A DNA stretch of 64,000 bases from assembly GCA_016716405.1 (NCBI GenBank), contig JADJWK010000001.1, positions 310,001-374,000 on the forward strand, in the 5' to 3' direction. Shown here one piece after another: positions 34,809 to 42,133 of the stretch. The position numbers were made by a program, and so were the translations under genes. Source of the DNA: Candidatus Melainabacteria bacterium. Lineage in GTDB: Bacteria; Cyanobacteriota; Vampirovibrionia; Obscuribacterales; Obscuribacteraceae. Below the pieces are notes generated by a model, which was given only the letters and a program-made list of their open reading frames with translations, was not told where the DNA came from and made no database searches. Position 1 is the first letter of the stretch. Each line of letters opens with the position of its first letter.

Positions 34809-35309
34809 GTGGAGTCGAAGCCGAAAAAGCTGATCGTTCTCATAGGCATTCCAGGAGCCGGAAAGACTACCCTGGCCATGAAACTCGCCGAGAAAGGCTT
34901 TCACTATCTGAATGCCGACGCGATCCGCCTCGAGCTATACGGCAACGAAGCCGAGCAGGGAGACAAGGAAGAGGTCTTCTCGATTTTTTTCGAGCGGCTG
35001 GAAGGAGCCATGGGAGAAGGTCTGAACATCATCATAGACAACACCAACCTCAATCCCAAACAGCGAAAGCCCATCATCGACCGCGCCGAGCGCTTCGGCT
35101 ACAAAGATGTTCAGCTCTGGCTCCTGGACATCCCCCTGGATCTCTGCCTGGAGCGAAACAAGTCGAGAGAGAGAGTGGTGCCCGAGGACATCGTGGCCAA
35201 CATGTTCATGGAGTTGAACCGCTCCGGACGACCCAAACGCATGGAAGGCAAAGTAGTGATCATCAGGCCCGGCAAGGACGGCGATTATCTCTTCTTTCCC
35301 CAGGCCTGA
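34809..35309 (+). CDS. P-loop kinase of the polynucleotide-kinase/Zeta-like type
   Basis: This is 166 residues starting at GTG 34809 after GGAGGAGGG. The P-loop is GIPGAGKTT (13-21). NADAIRLELYG is the usual substrate-binding strand (T4 Pnkp-type 'S-D-IR'). NIIIDNTNLNPKQRKPIID is the Walker-B-like segment with DNTN, and an ERNKSRERVVPEDIV lid segment follows. This set is typical of small AAA_33-class kinases that phosphorylate nucleic acids or small molecules; the substrate is unknown. It lies 1 bp after the membrane protein gene. Confidence 0.8.
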   Translation: MESKPKKLIVLIGIPGAGKTTLAMKLAEKGFHYLNADAIRLELYGNEAEQGDKEEVFSIFFERLEGAMGEGLNIIIDNTNLNPKQRKPIIDRAERFGYKDVQLWLLDIPLDLCLERNKSRERVVPEDIVANMFMELNRSGRPKRMEGKVVIIRPGKDGDYLFFPQA

Positions 35310-35327
35310 CCTTGCAGGCTCAAGAAG

Positions 35328-36314
35328 TCATATCGAATCAAGAACTTCCATAGTCTCACGGATAATCCGTCCGGCGTCTTCGATGAGCTCGGGGCAAGCC
35401 TCTTCCCTGCTGAGAAAATCGAGCCAGGCTGTCAGATCGACAAGCATAGCGATCTTTCGCCACTGCCTGTCCAGGACCCCACCCCGAGATCGATAACCGG
35501 CTGCCACTGCCTCAGCGAAAGCTCGATCATCGCCCAGGGGCGCCCTCAAGAGATTGCCGAGATCGAAATAAGGACTGCCGCTGAAAGCAAATTCCCAATC
35601 CAGAACACCGCTGACGCAAGGACGGCCGGATCGTCCATCGATCAGAATATTGGAGCCGCCGAAATCGCTATGAGTCAGGCAAGCCGACGGTCGAGCCTGA
35701 TCGAGAAGAGCGGCACGGTCTAAGACAAACTTCCTGAGAGCAGGTAGAAGGCCTTCATCCACGCGGCTTCTGGCTGGCTCGCCGGAGAGTATCGAGGAGA
35801 CGAAATCCGCCATCCCGGCCGAGCCCAGATCGATAGTCTCCACCACCTCCAGATCCGAAGAGAGAAAACCTGTAGCCTCGAAGGTCTCCTGATTGATCAA
35901 AGCCAGGACCTCTCCCAGAGAAAAGCCGACTGCTTCACGCTCTTCCCTGGCGAGAGACGGAAAAAGGAGCTCCAGGCGCTCTCCAGGTAGATACTCGAGT
36001 ACGGCATACGGCGATGCAGTGAACTCATTGTCCGGCAAGAATGCGTGAAACGCCGCCACCGGCATTCTGCCCTGCAAGCGCCGGGCGATCGCATATTCTT
36101 TGGCAGCGCTTTCCGGACGAGCCTCGAAAAACCTCAGGATCACAGGCTCTTTCCGACCGGCTATATGCACCACCAGATTCGCGTTGCTCAAGCCACCTTC
36201 GGCAAATCGAAACCCCTCCACCCTGGCACCCTTGAATGCAGGCGCCATGAGCTTCTCGATCTGGGACACCGTGAGATCCGGCGATTCTTTGCCTCGTCTC
36301 CAGTTGGCGCGCAT
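35328..36314 (-). CDS. Aminoglycoside phosphotransferase (APH) family kinase
   Basis: This is 328 residues. The catalytic loop is LTHSDFGGSNILID (HxDxxxxN) and the metal-binding DxD-like segment is GVLDWEFAFSGSPYFDLGNL, both APH family hallmarks. The N-lobe has VILRFFEARPESAAKEYAIA with the ATP lysine replaced or shifted. The start is ATG 36314, one nt after the TGA of the DUF190 gene, so translation is coupled; starts further up (36371) overlap that gene. APH-fold proteins phosphorylate small molecules and rarely confer resistance in this context. It is the last gene of the crcB-DUF190 run. Confidence 0.8.
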   Translation of the reverse strand: MRANWRRGKESPDLTVSQIEKLMAPAFKGARVEGFRFAEGGLSNANLVVHIAGRKEPVILRFFEARPESAAKEYAIARRLQGRMPVAAFHAFLPDNEFTASPYAVLEYLPGERLELLFPSLAREEREAVGFSLGEVLALINQETFEATGFLSSDLEVVETIDLGSAGMADFVSSILSGEPARSRVDEGLLPALRKFVLDRAALLDQARPSACLTHSDFGGSNILIDGRSGRPCVSGVLDWEFAFSGSPYFDLGNLLRAPLGDDRAFAEAVAAGYRSRGGVLDRQWRKIAMLVDLTAWLDFLSREEACPELIEDAGRIIRETMEVLDSI

Positions 36315-36315
36315 C

Positions 36316-36648
36316 TCAGCTACGCCGGAAATGGCGGATCGTGACTTTCTCGACAGTGGCCATACCTTCATGGACAGAGCCTTCCAGCTCGCTCAAGAAA
36401 GCTTCGACCTTATCTTTGCTATCGACCATCTCAACCACCACCGGCAGATCAGTGGAGAGCGTGAGAAGCTTGGCAGTATGGATTCGACTGTGAGAGCCGA
36501 AGCCCTCTATTCCCCGGAGCACTGTCGCCCCGGCAAGCCCGCGGTCTCTGGCGCGGCGCACGATCCACTCATAGAGAGGCATGCCTTCATGCTTGTCCGA
36601 CTCGCCGAAATAGACTCTAAGGAGATAGCCTTCTTCTTCAAACATCAC
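36316..36648 (-). CDS. DUF190 family protein
   Basis: This is 110 residues and matches DUF190 along its length: LLRVYFGESDKHEGMPLYEWIVRRARDRGLAGATVLRGIEGFGS, then LSTDLPVVVEMVDSKDKVEAFL. These GlnB-fold proteins are usually encoded beside CrcB fluoride channels and are thought to regulate them. Here it is directly downstream of crcB (6-bp gap) and directly upstream of the APH kinase gene. Confidence 0.93.
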   Translation of the reverse strand: MMFEEEGYLLRVYFGESDKHEGMPLYEWIVRRARDRGLAGATVLRGIEGFGSHSRIHTAKLLTLSTDLPVVVEMVDSKDKVEAFLSELEGSVHEGMATVEKVTIRHFRRS

Positions 36649-36654
36649 CGATCC

Positions 36655-37029
36655 TCACAGAAGCTTAGCCAGCCAGTATCCGAGATATACGCAAGCCACT
36701 CCGATGAGCACTTGCAGCACCGCATTCGATATCGCGTACAGCATCTGCCCATCGCGAATCAATTGAAAGGTCTCATAGCCGTATGTGGAAAAAGTGGTGA
36801 ACCCGCCAAGCACCCCCACCATCAAGAAGGCTCTCACCTCGGGCGAGAAGAACGCCCTGGTTTCGCTGAACTGCGCTCCCATGCCAATCAAGAGACAACC
36901 CAGGATATTGACCGTCATGGTTCCCAGAGGAAAGGTCCAGTCATTGGTCAGACCCTGAACCCCGGAGCTGACCAGAAATCGAAAGACCCCACCCAGTCCC
37001 GCTCCAAGAAAGATGAGAAGATAGCTCAT
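36655..37029 (-). CDS. crcB: CrcB/Fluc fluoride channel
   Basis: This is 124 residues with four membrane helices. GLGGVFRFLVS and GTMTVNILGCLLIG carry the family's conserved Arg and Asn. The later GVLGGFTTFSTYGYET contains the TFST track that lines the fluoride pore. The start is ATG 37029, 6 nt after CGGGTGA; a longer frame begins in the wrong place for the first helix. I found no fluoride riboswitch signature in the upstream 200 bp. DUF190 follows in the same transcript. Confidence 0.95.
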   Translation of the reverse strand: MSYLLIFLGAGLGGVFRFLVSSGVQGLTNDWTFPLGTMTVNILGCLLIGMGAQFSETRAFFSPEVRAFLMVGVLGGFTTFSTYGYETFQLIRDGQMLYAISNAVLQVLIGVACVYLGYWLAKLL

Positions 37030-37103
37030 AATGTCACCCGGCAACCACGACGAAGACAACGACCAGAATCTTACAGGAACCGCTTCGAGAAAGTAACCCG
37101 CAA

Positions 37104-37367
37104 ATGTCGCAGACACCTTCCTTGTCAAAACTACTGGAGCTAATGCTCGTAGCGGAGCTAATCAGCGAATCGGAAGCCGGGGCTCTGCAAGAGCAGATTC
37201 TTAGCAAGCCCGAATCAACCGCCGAAGAAGTCGTCCGTTAATCCGGTCCGCTCACTGAAGAACAAATGCAGAGCATGAAGCTCGCCGAATTCTTGCTGGC
37301 CAGCGGCACAATCACATGCGGGCAGTTTCTCGATTTCGAGAACGGACCGGACACCAGCGACCGGTGA
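37104..37367 (+). pseudogene. Remnant of an MshEN-module protein with in-frame TAA
   Basis: ATG 37104 opens 45 codons (MSQTPSLSKLLELMLVAELI... to AEEVVR) ended by TAA 37239-37241. The same frame then stays open for 41 more codons to TGA 37365-37367 (SGPLTEEQMQSMKLAEFLLA...). Read through the TAA, the 87-residue product aligns end to end with the fourth module of the protein at 14170-16539: LLTLARVVSSEQIQEA with LLELMLVAELISESEA, then CLTGFIGQDVHDAVL with the segment around the stop, then ELLTSGKLNQDDAL with EFLLASGTITCGQFL. No Shine-Dalgarno is visible. It is best read as a decayed paralogue. Confidence 0.6.
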
Positions 37368-37390
37368 GACCATCTCGTTGGCATATTCGG

Positions 37391-37545
37391 AGAGAATTTC
37401 CCGAGTTCCTCTCTCCTGCCCGAGAGCCGAGAGAGAATTTCCCGAGTTCCTCTCTCCTGCCCGAGAGCCGAGAGAGAATTTCCCGAGTTTCTCTCTCCTG
37501 CCCGAGAGCCGAGAGAGAATTTCCCGAGTTCCTCTCTCTTTCAGA
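37391..37545 (+). repeat. 41-bp tandem repeat, about 3.8 copies, intergenic
   Basis: Copies begin at 37391, 37432, 37473 and 37514 with the core AGAGAATTTCCCGAGTTCCT. The copies differ by one or two bases. The period is not a multiple of 3, so reading frames through it shift at each copy and none is a real gene. Each unit can fold on itself through GAGAGA and TCTCTC. Confidence 0.9.
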
Positions 37546-37705
37546 ACAGCTACAGAGCCGATATGCGTTTCTTCCATAAAAAACGGCTAAAAATACGCCA
37601 GAAACGCCTTCAAATCAGAATTTCAGAGCAGAAACGCATAAACAGCGCCCTTGGGAATCTCTTTCAGCCAGTAACTACTACTATATTCTTGCGTATTACA
37701 AGCGA
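37546..37705. other. Intergenic sequence between the tandem repeat and a terminator
   Basis: AT-rich with no gene. It contains CTACTATATTCTTGCG at about 37675, similar to AT-rich patches elsewhere in the window (2363, 30480, 47612). Confidence 0.35.
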
Positions 37706-37749
37706 CGAAAGAAAAGGGGTCCGGAATCGCAGAGATGCGAAACCGGACC
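37706..37749 (-). terminator. Terminator of the holin-like gene
   Basis: Nested stems GGTCCGG/CCGGACC (37718-37724 with 37743-37749) and TCGCA/TGCGA inside. On the minus strand CCTTTTCTTTCG follows. It lies about 50 nt past the stop at 37802. Confidence 0.8.
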
Positions 37750-37801
37750 ACCAGGTCTTCCGTCGATCGAGGACTAGTTGTTGTTACTCAACAGCCGTCG
37801 A

Positions 37802-38221
37802 TCATTGGACGTTGTAGTGAATCGTGACAACCGAATGGTCGCCCAGGAGCATGCCCACAACCATGAGGATGAGACCGGCAATGATTGCCGGCGCCCAGCC
37901 GTCGATTCTGAGATACTGGGGGAACCAGTGAGCGAGGACCTTCAGATAGATGGCGTTGACGAGCCAGAATCCGAAGATCATGAAAAACGCCAGAGGGATG
38001 ATCGCAAGCCCGAAGGTCATGATGACCACCACCATGACCAGGAGGTTGACGACCAGGGCGGTGAGCTCCAGTCCAAGGGCATAGAGAATACCCTCGGGCC
38101 AGAACTTCCCGGTGAAGTTGAAACCCTTGAGCTTCGGAAAGAGATAGGCGATCAGAAAGCCGTTGGCCAGGATGCTCAGCACCAGGGTCAGGGCTGTATT
38201 GACGGAGAAGGTGAATTCCAT
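37802..38221 (-). CDS. Phage-holin-family-IV-like small membrane protein
   Basis: This is 139 residues with four hydrophobic helices (ALTLVLSILANGFLIAYLF; LYALGLELTALVVNLLVMVV; LAIIPLAFFMIFGFWLVNAI; AIIAGLILMVVGMLLG). The arrangement, with a Phe/Trp-rich centre, resembles the YvlD/holin_4_2 family of cell-envelope proteins found in many bacteria, which are not phage genes in most cases. The start at ATG 38221 has GGAGG 5 nt upstream; an adjacent ATG at 38224 is too close to it. A terminator precedes and another follows, so it is its own transcript or reads through. Confidence 0.6.
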   Translation of the reverse strand: MEFTFSVNTALTLVLSILANGFLIAYLFPKLKGFNFTGKFWPEGILYALGLELTALVVNLLVMVVVIMTFGLAIIPLAFFMIFGFWLVNAIYLKVLAHWFPQYLRIDGWAPAIIAGLILMVVGMLLGDHSVVTIHYNVQ

Positions 38222-38252
38222 CATAGCCTCCAGATGTTCATGCTTGGTTGTA

Positions 38253-38292
38253 AGAGAAAGGGCCCGGCAGGACCGGTTCGGTCCTGCCGGGC
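38253..38292 (-). terminator. Rho-independent terminator of the 74-aa gene
   Basis: A perfect 14-bp stem (38262-38275 with 38279-38292) closes a 3-nt loop. On the minus strand CCTTTCTCTT follows. It separates the Cys-rich gene from the holin-like gene. Confidence 0.85.
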
Positions 38293-38302
38293 AATCCGAG
38301 GA

Positions 38303-38527
38303 TCAGGCCTCGGGCGCGCACTGGCCGCCACAGCAGCCATGATCGTGCCCGTGAGCCGGCCCCTCTTCACAGCCGGCCTTCTTCTTCTCGGGCGGCGTCA
38401 GAAAGAAATGCCTGTAGGCCTCGGCCTCCGGATGCTCCGGAAGGCGGGCGGCAAGGCAACCGGTCTGCACGGCGGGAGCCGTGAAACCGGCAACGCCGTC
38501 GGTGGTCTTGTCGTCTCTTTTCGTCAT
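38303..38527 (-). CDS. Small Cys/His-rich protein, 74 residues
   Basis: The start is ATG 38527 with AAGAGGTG upstream. The first half is polar with one Cys; the C-terminus carries GCEEGPAHGHDHGCCGGQC, a dense His/Cys cluster that would bind a metal ion. There is no signal peptide or membrane helix. The family is not recognised. It sits between the Gly/Asp-rich protein gene upstream and the holin-like gene downstream, each separated by a terminator. Confidence 0.6.
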   Translation of the reverse strand: MTKRDDKTTDGVAGFTAPAVQTGCLAARLPEHPEAEAYRHFFLTPPEKKKAGCEEGPAHGHDHGCCGGQCAPEA

Positions 38528-38578
38528 TTAGCACCTCTTGCTTTGTGAGTTGGTTTCTGGAATCAGGGGAAACACCCC

Positions 38579-38617
38579 TGAAAAACCGGGGCGGGCCTCA
38601 TCTCTGAGGTCCGCCCC
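38579..38617 (-). terminator. Rho-independent terminator of the gene at 38631-39797
   Basis: A 13-bp stem with one mismatch (38588-38600 with 38605-38617) and a 4-nt loop, then GGTTTTTC on the minus strand. Confidence 0.88.
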
Positions 38618-38630
38618 GCAACTTGATGTC

Positions 38631-39797
38631 TCACCCCCTCAGGGGTGGAACCTCGATGGTGAGCGTAGTCACCGCCGGTGGAACCGGCTTCTGCACGACC
38701 GGCGTTTTGACCGGTCTCTTGAAGAGAAGCCCCAGCACATCGGCGCCGGAGCCCGCTTCTTGCATGCAGCTTCGAGGATCGAGCTCGACCGGAGTCGAGC
38801 CCGTGTCGGCAGGGTCACGCCTGTCGCAACCGCAGTCGCCACCACCAGCGCCACCACCGTTTTCGGGCGGAGTAGCCGGATCGGCGGGTCTTTCGCCTTC
38901 CGCCTTTTTCGCCTTCTCCTCGAGACGCCGGCGAACCTCATCCCTCAGCATCACCGCGATCTCTGTCGGAGGAGCCGCCTTGAGCCGCTCCAGCACCTGC
39001 TCCGCGATCGTCCGGGCAGCTGCCTGATGCTTGGAGAAAGAGCGCCGGCGATTGGTCCAGGAGGCGAGAGGATCGCACCATTCCGGCAGGGACTTCACCA
39101 CCACCTGGAATCGGGTCTCGTACTCGAGGGTCTCGGAGTAGAACCAGGTGACGATCATCACCTCCAGGAGGGTGTTGGCGAACCGGTCGTAGAGCCGATA
39201 GGGCTCCGGATCGGGGCGGAAGAAGGTACGGGGCTTCTTGAGCTGCCAGACCTGGCGCTGCACCCGGGTGGTACCGGTAGCACCGGGATACCAGCCGAGA
39301 GGTACGATTTTGCGCGTGTAGGGAGGCACCCAGCGATTCCAGTCAGCCAGATCGGGCTCCACCGTGTTGGATGAGCCGAAGTTCGGCATGACATCATCGA
39401 TGCGGTGGCAGCCGACCGCCTGGGCGATCTCGCCGAACTCCCGCATGAGGTCGATGAACCCGTGGCTGGCCACGTGCACACCGAAGAACCTCCGCATGGG
39501 ATCCTTCTCGAGCTTCTTGAGAATCGCTCGTTGCCTGCGAGATAGCCCTTCGAGCCTGCCCGGGCGATAATTCACGTCAGCGTGGCCGACACCGGAATGA
39601 CAGTCCATGCCGTCCGTTCCGCAGTGGCCGTAGCTGAGCATCAAACCATAGGCGGCAAGGTCGCCGTCGGGCACCGAATCGAGCCCGCCGTCGCCTTCGA
39701 TTCCTTCGATGCCACCGAAGTCGCCATCGAAGCCAGAATCGAAACCACCATCGAAACCGGCGTCGAATCCGCCGTCACCACCGTCTCCACTGTCCAT
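38631..39797 (-). CDS. Orphan protein with Gly/Asp/Phe repeat N-terminus and Cys-rich tail
   Basis: This is 388 residues; AAGGAG lies 7 nt before ATG 39797. Residues 1-45 repeat GFD(A/G/S)GFDG, encoded by imperfect 12-bp repeats. A globular core follows (about 75-260) with many aromatics (LADWNRWVPPYTRKIVPLGW, RFANTLLEVMIVTWFYSETL). A helical Lys/Glu stretch, a GGGAGGGDCGCDRR linker and a Pro/Val-rich end (KRPVKTPVVQKPVPPAV) complete it. No signal peptide, membrane helix or known domain is seen. The function is unknown; the repeat head and Cys tail suggest a structural or surface role. Confidence 0.65.
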   Translation of the reverse strand: MDSGDGGDGGFDAGFDGGFDSGFDGDFGGIEGIEGDGGLDSVPDGDLAAYGLMLSYGHCGTDGMDCHSGVGHADVNYRPGRLEGLSRRQRAILKKLEKDPMRRFFGVHVASHGFIDLMREFGEIAQAVGCHRIDDVMPNFGSSNTVEPDLADWNRWVPPYTRKIVPLGWYPGATGTTRVQRQVWQLKKPRTFFRPDPEPYRLYDRFANTLLEVMIVTWFYSETLEYETRFQVVVKSLPEWCDPLASWTNRRRSFSKHQAAARTIAEQVLERLKAAPPTEIAVMLRDEVRRRLEEKAKKAEGERPADPATPPENGGGAGGGDCGCDRRDPADTGSTPVELDPRSCMQEAGSGADVLGLLFKRPVKTPVVQKPVPPAVTTLTIEVPPLRG

Positions 39798-39873
39798 GGT
39801 AATCTCCTTTTCAGGTTCTTGTCAGAGTGGAAATACCGGCTCGGTAAACAATGTTGTTCGCCCAGCCGGTTCA

Positions 39874-40914
39874 ATGAGTTTGGAGCGACCTGGCCACAGG
39901 TACAATGAGGCCATTGATTCTCCAGGGTGTTTTCATTTGCCTCCCCACCAGGAAGACTCCAGCCTGAAACTGCTCACTCCGGTTCCGGAGGAAAAGCTCG
40001 CTTCCTGGCTGAGAGAGTTCTACGGGAAGGACATTCCAATCGCCCGGCGGGAGGTTTTGCGCCACCGGGACTTTTCTTACGTAGAGCGCCTCTGCTTCGA
40101 GGACGCCCTGCCTGATTCGCTCATCTACAAGCTGGTTCTGCCGCCCTGGGACATAGAGCAGGACCTGCACCAGCGGATTCTCATACCGTCTATCTCAGCC
40201 TCGGCGCAACTCTTCATGACAGCGCACCACGGCGATTTAACGGCGATGTTTCTCGAAGACCTGGGCGCCGTCTATCTCAAAGACCGGGCGGAAGGCGATG
40301 ATGCCGCCAAGCTCGGCGAAGAGCTGGCCAAGATGCACCGCGCTTATTCCTATCGGGTCGACGAGCTGATTCCGCTCAAGATCCTCCGCACCATCACTCC
40401 CATCGACTTCGAGCCCTTCGCCAGAGGCGTGGCGGGCAGTCTGCTCGAGTGGGGAAACATCGACGGAGCCAGGCAGGCAAGCCTCATTGCCATCGCCGGC
40501 CGGGTCGCCGAGGCGCTGGCTGGAGAGCCGATCTCTCTGGTGCACGGGGATCTCTATGCCGAGAACATCGTACGCCGGGGCAGCAAGTTCTTCATCATCG
40601 ACTGGTCCTGGTTCACCATCATCGGCGTACCACTGCTGGATCTGGCGAGCATCACCTCAGACCACGACAAGAACGGCGCCCTGAAAGAGCTCCGCGATCT
40701 CGTGATCGAGGCTTACTGCGACGAGTCCGGCTACCGGAGGGACGCCATCGAGCGCTCCCTGCCCTATGCCCAGGCTTTCGAGCGTCTGCTCTTCCTGGAC
40801 TGGCTGGTCGAGCGCAAACGCAGAGGCGTCACCGGCACCACGGTGGGGCATGTGGACGGGCTGATCGACAAGATCATCGGCACGATTACCGAAATAGGCT
40901 CCCGTCTAGACTGA
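39874..40914 (+). CDS. APH/choline-kinase-like phosphotransferase
   Basis: This is 346 residues. The catalytic loop is LVHGDLYAENIV (HxDxxxxN) and the metal aspartate is in FIIDWSWFTIIGVPLLDLAS. The N-lobe holds LIYKLVLPPW, a likely ATP-lysine strand. An acidic helix (KLGEELAKMHRAY) joins the lobes. ATG 39874 is the first start after the divergent gene; longer frames enter the other gene. No Shine-Dalgarno is visible. It is a second APH-fold kinase in the window, unrelated in detail to the one at 35328. The substrate is unknown. It converges on the M24 gene with a 5-bp gap. Confidence 0.78.
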   Translation: MSLERPGHRYNEAIDSPGCFHLPPHQEDSSLKLLTPVPEEKLASWLREFYGKDIPIARREVLRHRDFSYVERLCFEDALPDSLIYKLVLPPWDIEQDLHQRILIPSISASAQLFMTAHHGDLTAMFLEDLGAVYLKDRAEGDDAAKLGEELAKMHRAYSYRVDELIPLKILRTITPIDFEPFARGVAGSLLEWGNIDGARQASLIAIAGRVAEALAGEPISLVHGDLYAENIVRRGSKFFIIDWSWFTIIGVPLLDLASITSDHDKNGALKELRDLVIEAYCDESGYRRDAIERSLPYAQAFERLLFLDWLVERKRRGVTGTTVGHVDGLIDKIIGTITEIGSRLD

Positions 40915-40919
40915 GCCTC

Positions 40920-42023
40920 TCAGAACTTCCAGTAAGGCGCGCCGGTCAGGCGACGTGCACCGCTCTCGGTGACCACCAGGTCGTCCTCGATACGCACACC
41001 GCCGACTCCCTCGATATAAATGCCGGGCTCGTCTGTGACCACGGCTCCCACATCGAAGGGATCCCCGGCGTAGTCGTAGGGGTCGTGGGCTTCCAGACCG
41101 AGACTGTGTCCGAGACCGTGCGTGAAATACTTGCCGTAGCCCCGCCGGACGATATAGTCGCGAGCCACCTCATCGTACTCCCGGTATTTGACGCCGGGCT
41201 TGAGAGCCAGCCGCGCCTGGCGGTTGGCTTCCAGCACGATCTGGTAGATCTCCTGCATTTTCGCGCTCGGTTTCTTGCCGGGGACGAAAACAGTGCGGGT
41301 GATGTCCGAGCAATAGCCCCCGTCGAACACGCCTCCGAAATCCATCACCACAGGCTCGCCTGCCTTGAGACGGCGATTGCCCGTGGCATGGTGAGGAATG
41401 GCCGAATTGGGCCCGCTGGCGACTATGGACGAGAAGCTATTGTCGCTGGCGCCGTGCTTGCGCAGGCGCATGTCGATCTCGAGAGCGACGTCGACCTCCC
41501 TCATACCTGGCTTGATAAGCGCCGCCACTTCGTCGTAGACCTTGCTCGTGGCACGGCACGCTTTCGCCAGGTACTTGAGCTCCGCTTCGTCCTTGTACTG
41601 CCTGAGCCGCTCCACCAGATGACTGGTAGCGACAAGATTGGCCTCGAGCTCTTTGCTCCAGGCGAGATAGACGTCGTGAGGCAGGCGGCTGGACTCGAAG
41701 GCGACTTTGCTCCTCCTGGTGAGACGAGCAAGCTTGAGAGCTCGATTGATGCAGGCTGTAGGCTTTTCGCCTCGCTTCATCTTCACAAGGCGGAAGTGCG
41801 GAGCCTCGAGACGAGCGCGCTCGTAGTACCGCGCATCGGCAACGATGAAAGCCTGTCTGGCGGTAACCAGGAGGACCGCGGTGGAGCCGCCGAAACCGCT
41901 CAGGTAGAGGACGTTCTGATTGTTGGGCTGGGTCGACTGCCCCGATTCGGTCACCCGAATGAGCAGACCCGCCAGCTTTTCCTTCGCCAGTGCCTTACGC
42001 AGTCTTGACAGCCGTTCTTTCAT
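40920..42023 (-). CDS. M24 family Xaa-Pro aminopeptidase
   Basis: This is 367 residues, with an N-terminal creatinase domain (1-130) and a pita-bread catalytic domain. The five metal ligands of M24 are present: Asp in VVMDFGGVFDGG, Asp in CSDITRTVF, His in GLGHSLGLEAHDP, Glu in VVTDEPGIYI and Glu in VRIEDDLVV. The HATGNRRL motif is the usual M24B substrate-binding segment. It removes N-terminal residues before proline. It lies just downstream of the M17 gene, but a terminator stands between them. Confidence 0.93.
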   Translation of the reverse strand: MKERLSRLRKALAKEKLAGLLIRVTESGQSTQPNNQNVLYLSGFGGSTAVLLVTARQAFIVADARYYERARLEAPHFRLVKMKRGEKPTACINRALKLARLTRRSKVAFESSRLPHDVYLAWSKELEANLVATSHLVERLRQYKDEAELKYLAKACRATSKVYDEVAALIKPGMREVDVALEIDMRLRKHGASDNSFSSIVASGPNSAIPHHATGNRRLKAGEPVVMDFGGVFDGGYCSDITRTVFVPGKKPSAKMQEIYQIVLEANRQARLALKPGVKYREYDEVARDYIVRRGYGKYFTHGLGHSLGLEAHDPYDYAGDPFDVGAVVTDEPGIYIEGVGGVRIEDDLVVTESGARRLTGAPYWKF

Positions 42024-42077
42024 GGTCTCCCTCCTGAGTCGAGATTACTCTATCAGAAGGCAGCCAAACCAGGCAGG

Positions 42078-42118
42078 TAAAAGTAGGCGCGCCGGTCACC
42101 AGTGGTGACCGGCGCGCC
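42078..42118 (-). terminator. Rho-independent terminator of the M17 aminopeptidase gene
   Basis: A perfect 15-bp stem (42086-42100 with 42104-42118) with a 3-nt loop, then TACTTTTA on the minus strand. Confidence 0.9.
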
Positions 42119-42133
42119 CCTGTAAGACGGGGC

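Noticed and set aside
37030..37220. Fluoride riboswitch upstream of crcB
   Set aside because: I could not find the conserved GGNGAUGG and CUGAUG segments in the right order.
37391..37545. Possible CRISPR array
   Set aside because: Units follow each other directly with no unique spacers and no cas genes are near.
37215..37577. Minus-strand frame with repeated RGTREILS
   Set aside because: It is produced by the 41-bp tandem repeat; the period breaks frame at each copy and no ribosome-binding site exists.
37802..38221. Prophage origin for the holin-like gene
   Set aside because: No lysin, portal, capsid, integrase or other phage gene is nearby. The family is common in non-phage contexts.
40449..42008. 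Plus-strand frame of 519 codons
   Set aside because: It is antisense to the M24 aminopeptidase gene and in another frame of the kinase gene.
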